DNA of 64,000 nucleotides, from NCBI GenBank assembly GCA_047495785.1, contig JBLDXI010000015.1, positions 4,340,001 through 4,404,000 of the forward strand. Direction: 5' to 3'. Below the pieces are notes generated by a model. The model worked only from the letters and a program-made list of their open reading frames with translations, did no database searches and was not told where the DNA came from. Below, piece by piece: positions 1 to 10,573 of the stretch. Both the position numbers and the translations under genes were made by a program. Every line of letters begins with the position of its first letter. The stretch's first letter is position 1. Source of the DNA: Lepidodermella squamata (Eukaryota > Gastrotricha).

Positions 1-560
1 CCATGGGACACGGTAACTGCTGATGGAGCTATTTGATGTCTTTTGCAGTGGCAGTGACTTTTTGCGCCGAAATTGATGCCTTGTTAATGGTGTCGAAATA
101 TATTCTTCGCGGCAAACATGGCCGACAGCTTCAGCTTTCGTTCAGTTTTCCTCTCCTCTAGCGGTCAGCGAAATTAGTGAAGAGCCGCGTGGAGGACTGA
201 ACTTCACTCGTTTACTCGAGTGGTAACAGCAAGCACACAACGCGTTTTCGCCAAGCAATATTTTCCTTTAAAATGACCAGCCGAAATTGTCGCATTCGTT
301 CTCCGTAATTAAAGTTATTCAGACTGAGCCTGAATACTAATTTTTGACATCAAGTTTTAGCGAAAGCTGATTTAGAAAATGCTTTTAAATGCAGAAAGTG
401 TCCGGTATGCTAAAAATAACTGCTACGGTGGACCAGACTGAGACTAGGTTTGCTGGTGAGGTTTCTCTTCCTCTGTTCTCTTGTAAAGCAGCATGAGCTC
501 CGTTTCTTTTCATTTCTCAGTTGATCGCATATTACGAATATTGTAATTTTTTATGTAGGG
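1..560. other. Upstream region of the palmitoyltransferase gene; no gene recognised
   Basis: No reading frame here resembles a known protein. The stretch probably holds the promoter and 5' untranslated part of the ZDHHC gene that begins at 561. A T-rich tract ending in TATGTAG just before the ATG looks like a splice acceptor, so an untranslated first exon may lie within this stretch, but I cannot place its donor. Confidence 0.4.
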
Positions 561-3079
561 ATGTCAACTGTTAGAAAGAAATATCAAGATTTTCCTGGCA
601 AAAATGACTTTTGCTGTGGTGGTCGTGTCATTATATCTAAGAGTCGCGGCGTTTTTTACCTCACACTTGGATTGATTGTTATCACCTCAGCTTTATTTTT
701 TGCTTTCGAGTAAGTTGAGTTATAATTTATCTTTATTTTTCTAAAGCACTACATCGCAGCTGCCGATATCTTGCTGTCGAATTTTCGCCCTTGTTTCCCA
801 TCGTTGGAGCAATTTTATTCCTTTTCGTGATATCAAATCTCCTTCGGACAAGTTTTATTGATCCTGGAATCGTTCCTAGAGCAAAGCCCAGTGAAGCTGA
901 GTTCATTCAGAAGCAACTAGGTAAGTGTGTCTTACCTTCACATTATGAGAAACCAGTACCTTGCAACTCTAAGAAATAACTTCAATATTTATTTGATCGT
1001 TAGATGAAAATCAGGGAGTGGCAGGCCAAGCCATCAACCGGCCGCCTCGCACAAAGGAAATTTGTATTAACGGGCAGCTTGTTCGCGTGAAATACTGCTA
1101 CACATGTAAAATCTTCCGGCCACCTCGAGCGTCACATTGCGGTGGGTTTACATTGACTTTATGGCGCACTGTTTCTATGCTGATTCTATTTTGAAACAGG
1201 AGTGTGTGACAACTGCGTTGAACGTTTTGACCATCATTGCCCTTGGTTAGTTTCATTTTTCATTTGTTACAGGTTTTTATTATATGTATAATTATTATTG
1301 TTTAGGGTTGGAAACTGTGTTGGCAGGCGCAACTATCGTTATTTTTACTTATTCGTACTATCTTTGTCGGTGTATTGCCTTTTCGTGATGGGTTCATCTG
1401 TCACACATATTGCGCAAAGTAAGTCTTGTTTTCACGCACATCTTCAACATAAATCTTGGATTTTACTTGCAGGGGGAATGAAAATAGGCTTTCTTGAAAC
1501 AATCAAGTTGTCACCTACAAGCGTTGCTGTGATACTGATAGCATTCTTTTCTGTGTGGAGCGTTGTTGGCCTTGCTGGTTTTCATACTTTTCTTATCCTA
1601 AAAGAGCAAACAACGAACGAAGACGTGAGTTACTGATCGGGAGAGAGTTGTTATGTATATTCTTTTTTTTTGTTTAGATCAAAGGAACATTCAGTCAGGG
1701 CGCTAGCCAGGCGCCTCTCGTAAATGGTGCTGGTCAGCGGGTGGCGACTGTACCGCCCGATTTCAACCCTTATTCAAGATCAGGTTGTTGCGGAAACTGG
1801 ACTTACATTTTATGCGGCCCGTTTCCTCCTAGGTATTAGATTATTTCTCCCGTATTACATGAATTATCGTCTTTTATCACTTTAGTTTGATTGACCCACT
1901 CGGAATCGCGGTTGACACTGCGAATATGCAGCAATCTTCTGTGCCAACAGCTGTATTAGATCACAATACTCCTCTTACTAGCGCTGGTGCCGTCAACAAC
2001 GGTTATCCGCCGTTACAGTCGGCAATTTCAATTTCGATGAATGAGCAGCAATTGCCTGGTTATCACCAAACTGTTGAGAATGCGTCTCACGGTTTTCAGC
2101 AAGACAAAAATTACATGGGCTCTGGAAATTCTCAGGTATTTTTCAATTTTATATGCAATTCTTAATATTTGTTTCATAAAATACTTCCCGTATAAACCTT
2201 GCACTATATATACACGTGTGCGATTTATGTGAATACTTGCAGACGGCGATACCCATGGATCCTTCTGGTCGGTTGTAGTGAATCTTCGTCGTGTTGTGCC
2301 TCCTCACCTCACCTCACACTATCCTAAACTGAACGCACTTCTACCGTGTTTACCGTAATGTTTGCTCAAATTTCCGATTTTTCACATTATAACAAATGCT
2401 ACGCTTTGCTTGGAAACGAGACTTATGCGCTTTATTATAAGACGGAATGTTTACCCGAAAATTAGGCCGCTACACTGCTTGGCTTTGTGTGTTATTTTTG
2501 TAATATTTGTTCTACATAATTCGATCTGCTGTTGCCAGGCTTTGATGATAGAAGCTAGGACTACCAGTAAGGCAGGGATATGCGAATATAGTTTCGAATA
2601 ATCGTTTAGAGCGTGACTCTATCACAGACGTTGAGATGTTAGGGTAACGCGCAACTCTTGCCAAGAAAACTCATATATAAATCGCCATTTATTGCTTGCA
2701 TGGTTTTTCTAAAATTGTGAATGAAAAAACGTATGGCTGTGTTTTATAGCTTCGCTTTACGACGTGATTTAATAACGTGTTTTTTATTAAACAGAGAACG
2801 CACGCTGACGTGAACAGTAATAATACTGGAGATTTCGAGCAGCACCACGATAGCACCATGTCAACTCTTTGTCAGTCCCCAAGCAGCCCGACTAAGGTCC
2901 GGCCGATTTTGTTGCCTGCCGTGTCCAGCGGCGTTTCTTTCCATAACTCTCACGAAGCCAAATACAACGCATTGTCTTCGATAGCGTACGAGCAGTTGGG
3001 TCAGAACGGCGATATCTCGCCGGAAGTTTCTTTCAACGTTGCCGACCAAGCAACTAAAAGATCCCCTCACCCAGTCTAG
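561..3079 (+). CDS. ZDHHC14: DHHC palmitoyltransferase, ZDHHC9/14/18 type
   Basis: Integral membrane enzyme that attaches palmitate to cysteines of target proteins, typically at Golgi or plasma membrane. Exons by phase: 561-709, 760-920, 1004-1141, 1200-1245, 1306-1418, 1473-1624, 1678-1832, 1886-2135, then a last exon at either 2243-2278 or 2795-3079. The protein is about 399 or 482 residues. The N-terminus carries the FPG-N-F and [10 protein letters not shown] motifs and the first two membrane spans. The cysteine-rich domain reads [16 protein letters not shown], followed by the catalytic FDHHCPW and [13 protein letters not shown]. Two more spans follow, then the TTNE motif of DHHC enzymes and a CGP-SLID stretch typical of the ZDHHC14/18 group. 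The tail is low-complexity and poorly conserved. The symbol is the closest vertebrate group; ZDHHC9 or ZDHHC18 is possible. Both alternative last exons join in phase 0. Confidence 0.93.
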
Positions 3080-4235
3080 CCGCTATTCCATTCGATAGTC
3101 GTTGTTTTTTTTCTGTGTTTAAAAGTTGTTTTATTCGCTGCTTAAAAGTTCCGTTCAGTTTTGTTTGGTTTCGCCAAGACATTCATGTTGTTCTTTGTAC
3201 AGCGAAAAATTCGTGAAATTTTTCTTGTCGCGCCATCTATATTATCGAAAAAAGTCGAGTAATTAATAATTTATTCAACTGTGGTCCGCTGTGTGTATTC
3301 AATGTGCTGCAAATGATATCATGCGAATTTTCACTCGCCGAAACAATAACTGAAAAAATACTTATATTACAGAAGAAACTACATCTGCCCTGTGACAAAT
3401 TCAACCTATGTACCAGTTTATGTCTACGAAGCTTGCTATTTTTTCCGATTGAATTCACTTACGGATGAACTGAAAACCGCACTATTTTTATACTTGAACG
3501 CAAATGTTAACTACTGTAATTTTGTACAGTCATCGTATAAAACTCCTATAGACTCGCATCAGAGAAGCGAGCTACTTTCGGCTATCATTGTCGCTTGAAA
3601 ACTGATTAATAATTACTATGATGTGCTGATTTTTTATTCAAAATAACTATTCAAATGAACAAAACAAATTTGGCCCTCGAAATTTTGCTCTTTGCTTATT
3701 TGTTTTATCACCGGGCTTCGTCGATGTGTTCAATTTGATGAATTTTACATCAGGTGAGCATTACTTGTCTTTTTCGCTTGTTCTAGACAGTTTCCTTGCA
3801 ACTTTCGCAGCTTGTTTGTTCTCTTGAAAGTTGGTCGTGTCGAAACTTTGCCTTTAGATGAAACTGAGGTTAAGTGAGGATTTACTGAGATACACTGAGG
3901 ATTTACTACCCCCATGAAATCAATGATTTCGTTTGCGTCTATATATTCCCAGCAGGCTAGTAAGTGCAGAATTTTGTATCAGTGGAGGCTCTGAAATTTT
4001 CGCAACGGTTAGTACGATATAGTTTATAAAAGAATTTGTAATGCGGGCTCTGTTGCCTTTCTTCTTTATTCTTTCTTGTGTGGCAAACACGATGTCTTAT
4101 TAAACTTTATCAATATCTAAATTATAATATGCATTGACGAATGAAGAGGAAAAAATAAAGATACGATGAAAGACATGCGGAACGATCAAAACTAAATTGT
4201 TTTGTATCTAGTTATAGGCGTTCTGTTTGTCAATA
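3080..4235. other. 3' flank of ZDHHC and 5' flank of FAH; no further gene
   Basis: AT-rich sequence with only short, unconserved frames. It should contain the 3' untranslated region of the longer ZDHHC transcript and the promoter of the fumarylacetoacetase gene. I see no RNA gene or repeat here. Confidence 0.5.
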
Positions 4236-5631
4236 ATGTCCTTCATCCCAGTCGACGAGCTCAGCGATTTTCCGATCGAAAACCTGCCTTATGGTATATT
4301 TTCGACCCATGAAAATGTATGATTGAATGAATTCAATGAATTTTTTGGGTTATAATTTGATTGTGTTACAGCCTCGCCGTAGAATCGGTGTTGCTATCGG
4401 TCTGTTCATTCTCGATCTCTCAGCGGCAAAGCACCTGTTCGATGGTCCTATAATGCGCGATAAACAGCACGTATTCGATGAGCCGACGCTCAATGCTTTC
4501 ATGGCTCTCGGCCGCCCGGCATGGCGCGAAACTCGCTCGACCCTGCAACACTTGTTAGCAGCTTCAAATCCGCTAGTTCGCGACAACCATGAGCTGCGAT
4601 CGAAAATCTTCGTCTCGATGTGCGATGCAACGATGCATTTGCCGGCCCAAATCGGAGACTACACCGATTTCTATTGTTCCAAGGAACACGCGTCCAACTT
4701 GGGTTGCATGTTCCGTAGCGCTGAAAACCCGCTTCTGCCCAACTGGCTGCATTTGCCAGTCGGTTACCATGGCCGATCTTCGTCAGTTGTTCTATCCGGT
4801 ACGCCTGTTAAACGACCGAACGGTCAAACTCGCCCGGATGACGAGAAACCACCGGTTTACGGCCCGTGTAAATTGATGGATTTTGAGCTCGAAATGGCTA
4901 TTTTCGTCGGCCCCGGCAATGAATTGGGCGAACCAATTAGCGCCGACCGTGCTGATGAGCACATTTTCGGTATGGTCGTTATGAATGACTGGAGTGCTCG
5001 TGATATTCAGAAGTGGGAGTACGTCCCACTCGGCCCGTTCACCGCCAAAAATCTCGGAACTTCCATCAGCCCGTGGGTTGTGACTATGGATGCCCTTGAG
5101 CCATATTTGGTGCCGAATCCTGAGCAAAAACCGGAGCCGCTGCCGTATCTACGCCACTCGGACGCGTTTTCGTTCGATGTTGAGCTGGAAGTCGCATTGC
5201 GAGTGCCTGAATTATCGGGCAAAGACAAGGTCGTCAGCCGATCTAATATGCGCAATCTTTACTGGACGTTCAAGCAAATGATTGCCCAACATACTATGAC
5301 CGGGTGCAATTTACGCCCGGGCGATTTGATCGCTTCCGGTACCATTTCGGGAACTGTAATTTACATTTGAGAATTTGTTTCGAATTCCTAATTGTATTTT
5401 CCACAACAGACTCCTGATTCTTATGGATCAATGATCGAACTGAGCTGGCGTGGTTCGAAGCCGCTAGATCTGGGGACTGGTAAAGATGGGAACCCGGTTA
5501 ATCGTACGTTTTTGCGTGACGGTGACGAGGTGGTCATTCGAGCTTGGGCGAAAGGTGGCGAATCGAAGAAAGCGGCCCGCATCGGTTTCGGCGTTTGCGA
5601 GGGCAAAGTTCTCCCTGCCAATAAAGTTTAA
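4236..5631 (+). CDS. FAH: Fumarylacetoacetase
   Basis: Hydrolyses 4-fumarylacetoacetate to fumarate and acetoacetate, the last step of tyrosine breakdown, in the cytosol. Three exons: 4236-4316, 4372-5355 and 5410-5631, all joined in phase 0, giving 428 residues (the human enzyme has 419). The start MSFIP and the FP-NLPYG motif match the family N-terminus. The catalytic domain shows DYTDFY (metal-binding Asp and active-site region), LPVGYHGR, the ELE metal-ligand motif in [10 protein letters not shown], and [19 protein letters not shown]. The C-terminal part carries [16 protein letters not shown] and ends GKVLPA. All blocks align through the whole length, so the gene looks intact. The two introns are 55 and 54 nt. 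Codon third positions are richer in C/G than the surrounding sequence, suggesting high expression. Confidence 0.97.
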
Positions 5632-6372
5632 ATTCGAATAAGCCCGTGGCTGATATCCTTGATGACCAAATTATGAAATCATTATGTGCTTTAATATTTT
5701 TCTGCTGACTCGTAGTTGTGATAGAGAGACACTGCTGATCGTAACGAATGCAATATAAATATAACTACTCGCGCCATTTGTGATGGTTTAGTATATGGAA
5801 CAAGTAATCTCTTCGCGGTTGATGCTGCCGCAATAGCCCGAGTGACACACTTCACATTGTTGGTACTCTTTATATTATGATAATATATTATAGATTGATC
5901 ATACATTTTCGCGTCTTCCGTTTCCAACGAATCAACTGTGCAAAATTATTGCGAGACTCGAGTTCGTCTCAGCTCCTTTTGTGATTGATTATTGAATCGA
6001 TATTTGCGTACACAATAAAAGTATTATTATTACTATGGTTCTAGCGCGCATGTGTTTTCAAGATGAACAGAGTCAAAACGCGGTGAATTTCCCAGATGAA
6101 ATCTGATGTTTTATTGTGTCAAGAGATTGCGATTAACCAGCTTTGATCACAATTTTCTTCCTCGGAATCACGTTAAAAGAGTGGCAAAATAAGATCAACA
6201 ATAAGTAGTAAAATGCGGCGATACTACGCCGTCGGTGAGAGAATAATTCTACAAACTCAATTAAGTAAAATGAAAATGGTATTTTGAGAATTCAATTAGA
6301 AATCTTTGTTATCACCATGGTAATCGATAAAGCAAATCTATACAACACATGAAAAAATTCTTTGCTTGAATA
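5632..6372. other. Convergent 3' regions of FAH and MNS1; poly(A) signals
   Basis: Space between two convergent genes. AATAAA on the plus strand at 6014-6019 can end the FAH transcript. TTTATT at 6110-6115, which reads AATAAA on the minus strand, can end MNS1. The two 3' untranslated regions would then overlap by about 100 nt. No coding frame is convincing. Confidence 0.5.
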
Positions 6373-8155
6373 TCAGTATTTCTTCAACAACCGCCGGTAT
6401 GCGTAGGTATTTTCAGGAGGCAACTCTCGGTCGATGCGAGGATCGCTCAGCTCTTCGGCTGGGTGCCTCGCGCCAGCACGACGCTGCCACTCGGAGGCGA
6501 AATCTGAGCCGAGGCGCATCGCTTCGCCCTCGTCGCGAATAACACCCTTCGGCAAGAATCCAATCAGTTTGGTCGCGTGCTCGCGCAGCAATTTCAACCG
6601 TTCCTCCTCGATGATTTGCTTCCGCAAGCGCTCTAGCTCCGACTGTTCGCGAAGTTCTTGCATTTCCTGCTCCTTTTCGGCGGCAAGTCGCTGCCTCCTG
6701 GCCTCCAACAATTCTTCAACTCGTCGACGATGTTCGGCCATCTTCATACGACGGCGCTCGGCTGAAAGCTGTTCAATTCGCTCATCTTCCGCAAATCTGA
6801 GAGGCGAAAATGAAAATAAGTTCACAGGTATAAATTAAAGAGCTAGGTTCATACTTGGCAAGCAGCTCCTTCCTCATCTTTTCTTCTTCTTCCTTTTCGG
6901 CAAGTTTCCGAACTTCTTTCAATTGAAGTTGTTCCTCATAATCAGCCTGTGAGATTCAGATAAATTAATAAGCTGAAGATCAGAATAATTGTAAAATGTG
7001 TTACCTGGAGCATAAGACGGTCTCGAATGCGTTTTTCAATCGACTCTTTTTCTGCTTTACGCGCCTTCTCGGCCTGCTCTTCGAAGTACAACTCTTGTCT
7101 GATGACCTCCATTTCTTCTCTCTCGCGCTCTTTTCGTTGAACCTCGTCGCCGAGAGCTTTCTGAAGACGTTCTCGAGCTTCGTCCTTCTCTTTCTTTTCC
7201 GCAACAGCTGACTCTTCACGTTGGCGCATCTCCGCGGCATACTGGGCCAATCGCCTGTTTTCTTCATCCATTCTTTGTTTCTCAGCAGCACGGAATGCAA
7301 CTTGCTGCTTCTTAAACTCGCCGATGAATTCTTGAGTCGCCTTTTTCTTGAGCAACTCACGCTCCTTCTCGCGTTGATCTTCCTCGTAGATCTTACGTAC
7401 GATTTCGTCGATCATCAACTTATCACGCAAGAATTCTTCGTAAGCAGCCTGGCGTTGATGTTCACGCTGAGCAAGTTGCTTCTCCAACTCTGCTTGGTAC
7501 TGCACCATTTCCGCATATTTCTCCTGTGCCTTCTGGGCTTCAATCTCTTCGGCCCGAGCAGCTTCTTCCTTCATACGATTCAGTAACGCTGCCTCTCGAG
7601 CAAGTTCCTAAAATCAAATAGGATGAAATGTGAAGAAACTTATTGCAATGGCTTACCTCATATCGAATCGCTTCTTTTTCAGCGACCTGAGCTGAACGTT
7701 CTTTGTTCATGTAACCGGCTCTCAGCTTTGCCTCTAGTTCTCGAAGCTCCTGGCTGTTCTCGCGAATTTGTTGTCGCATTTTCTCATCACGCAACTGCTC
7801 CATCTTTATACGCTTCAGCTCTTCGGCCAGTCGCTCTTCTTGATCGATTTGATATTGCTTCAAACGGCGTTGCTGTTCAGCAAAAATGACCGTTTCTTCT
7901 ATTTCGTTTTCCATCTGCTGTTGGGCTATCAGACGAGCCATTCGTTTTTCAGAGGACCGCTCCTCTGCCGCCATACTAACTTCAAAAAACCTCTGCTTGT
8001 TGAGATCTCGTTGCGTGTCTTCGACATATTTTTCTCGCTCTCTAGCACGAGCCTGATGTCTTTGCATTTCTCGAACTGTTGACTGCAATCAAACAATAAT
8101 TGAACGAATGAATTTATTATATTTGGCAAGGCCTCAATAAAAAACTCACCCCCAT
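6373..8155 (-). CDS. MNS1: Meiosis-specific nuclear structural protein 1 (axonemal coiled-coil protein)
   Basis: Almost entirely charged coiled coil (runs of E, R, K, Q and A with no prolines until the end), of the trichohyalin/plectin-homology type. In other animals MNS1 is a luminal protein of axonemal doublet microtubules, needed for sperm flagella and motile cilia. Exons from the start: 8150-8155, 7657-8082, 7005-7607, 6855-6946 and 6373-6796, giving 516 residues (human 495). The C-terminal block LLREHATKLIGFLPKGVI is the family signature that separates MNS1 from other coiled-coil proteins. The N-terminus MGSTVREMQRH depends on a first coding exon of only six bases (ATGGGG then a donor), which is the least certain part. 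Its presence implies the organism still builds a motile axoneme. Confidence 0.88.
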
Positions 8156-10573
8156 CTGAATAAACTTGGCAGAAAACCAGGTCCCGTATATACTAGACGA
8201 GTCAACAATCAATAACTAGAATGCAAAAATGAGTCATCAGTTTGTTATTGGAATAAAGTCTTTCACACAACAGGACAACAGAGATCTACTGAGGAGTCAA
8301 CGAGTCGGTTATTCCTCTTCGCCCTGGACAACTGCTCCTGTCGAAATTCGAAATCACGTGTCAATTACTTTATTTGGAACAATTTTGAATTTGAGCGCAG
8401 ATTCTCTGGCTCGGGCAAATCCAGCAGAAAATGATGATATAACCTTGCGAATACTTACACAAGAAATAAAGAAGAAGTCGTCATTACCATTATCGATTAT
8501 TACTGATAATTACTCGGTACACAAGACCGATTAGTCAATCGATCTGATCAACTAAGAAATTTTAAGAGAAAGAAGTTCCAAATCTGAAGGCAGACGGATG
8601 CACAATCTGGGCAAACATTGATTTGACGCACTACAAGATCAGTATTGGTTCCACCAACACGTGCACTTTCGTTCTTGGAAAAACAATAGTTTCTTGATAG
8701 AAAATATACATTCTCAAATGAAGAATAGGGGGCCATTTTTCGGGGTTCAGTTCTCAGCGTGGATCTACCGACAGCCCTTTCCGAGAAAAGAAAAGGTAGA
8801 AAGGCAGAAGCTGCGAAAACGCTGTAAAGGTGAAGATGAATCAAGCTTATGAAGTTGGGTTTCGCAGCTGGAACCAAGAATTGAATCGCGCAGACAGTCG
8901 TACAGAATTGCATACGTGCGCGCGAAGAGCGCGAAAATAGCGTCTGTTGAAGGTGGTTGCTACTACTCAATTTTAATTGCAAAATATTCGTTAATAAAAT
9001 ATGAAAATTATTTGAGCATATTTTTACTCAAAAGTAATATCAGCATTTGCAGCATTATAATTGCTGTTCCAACCGGAAAGTTTTTGCCTTCGTGTACGGG
9101 CCCGCTGAACGCTGAACCTACCCGCTGGCACTACGGGTGACTCAGCATCATTGGGTTACCATGGGAAAATGGCAATTATGGATGCTGTCCCCCTGAGCCA
9201 CTGGTGCAGCATGCAGGCGAGAGCTAGCCATCGGCTAGTCCGGCCCTGCAGCCGCAGCCGCAAAATCCGCAAAAACAGCCCAGCAATATTTTATCTGCTT
9301 TAAAAAACGAGCAGCTACCGACCACGCAGTTGAACATTCGTCACCAAAACATGAGCCACGTTTTTTTGCCGAAAAGGCGGTCTTGTCGGCCGGTCTACTA
9401 CTACAAGCGAACTTCCTTTTAAGATTCATTTCGTCATGAAATGCTTCCCAAGAAATTGGTTCCAAAGCAACTGACTACCAATCACTGTTCTAGAAGCAAA
9501 GTGCTTCCCAAGCAGGTAAACCAAATGGCTTAGCAAACACTGCTTCTGAAACAGTTGCTTCCCAAGCAGAACTGAGCACTTTTCAATTTTTTAACCCTGG
9601 ACCCCACAAGAGCAATCATAGTAAATCGCAAGTAAAGTCAAGATTCCGAACTAATGCTTCTCAATCGAACTCCCCTCCATTCAAATGTGAAATAAAACAT
9701 CTTTTTCAGTAATTTTTGGTTCTCACAATTGTACCAAAAGCAACGTTGATGCCACAGTAGCGCTGGTGACGAAGTAAACCTAAATAAAATAGTGTTTGGG
9801 CTACAGAAGTCAAGACTGTCAAGACTGACTTTGACGCGAAGCTTGAAGGCATTCTAGCTCGTATTTCCAGCCTGGAAAAGTAGGCTAAAACGAAAAGGCC
9901 ACAGAGGCCGGGCCAGGCGGTAAGCGGCGAGCCAAAGCAGTTGATAATAAAATGCTCATCCGGCCACTGCGATGGCTAGCTGGCGACTTCGGCTGGCTGA
10001 TAAAGAAATGTTCTCGGCCTAGGCCGATGCCGATTTTCTACGCTGAAGATGTTTAATACTGTCCAAGATTTTCAAGCAACTCCGAAATAGAAATAACTTA
10101 TTTTCATTGCCTTTACGAAGAAACACGATAGCATATTGCTTTATTTTAGCAATCATATGAGTGTTTCAGCATGATTTTATCTAATTTAGCGGTTGAAGTG
10201 ATACCATGAGTGGTACAGACAACTCATATTTCCAATTTTTTAATACATACATCATACATAGCCGCGTCTGGGTCTGGCATGCCTGACTGCGAAGACGTCG
10301 CTTTCGCACTTGGGGTGTAACAGGTTGCCGACAACGGTAAATGTCGGTAAATGCCGACAGTTCGACGGAAATTTTCAAAAGCGCAGACAGGTGCAATCGC
10401 ATTGAATGCAACTCCGGCTAAAATGTTCACTTAACGGCTGAACGCTGGCAACTCAATCTCTCAGCCGAGGCACTAAGTGTAAAGCAATCCGAAATGTTGT
10501 AAATTTGACGTCAACTTTATTATTATTTACGATAGTTGTGATAATGATGAAGGGGATATAATTACACTTTGCT
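8156..10573. other. Intergenic region with repeat debris; no gene recognised
   Basis: About 2.4 kb with no conserved reading frame. A 101-residue plus-strand frame (8229-8534) and a 144-residue minus-strand frame (8548-8982) show no domain. GC-rich islands near 9080-9260 and 9890-10030 differ in base composition from the AT-rich surroundings and share a short inverted match, suggesting old mobile-element remains. A degenerate repeat sits at 9441-9565. TTTATT at 10516-10521 (AATAAA on the minus strand) is the likely poly(A) signal of PYROXD1. Confidence 0.45.
9441..9570. repeat. Degenerate repeat of GCTTCCCAAG, three copies
   Basis: The word TGCTTCCCAAG occurs at about 9442, 9502 and 9556, spaced about 60 and 54 bp, with loosely similar sequence between copies (for example GAAGCAA or GAAACAG before the second and third copies). 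It looks like a decayed tandem repeat of period near 60. Confidence 0.45.

Noticed and set aside
8229-8982. 101- and 144-residue frames upstream of MNS1
   Set aside because: No domain, no codon bias, no splice partners; the two overlap no conserved sequence.
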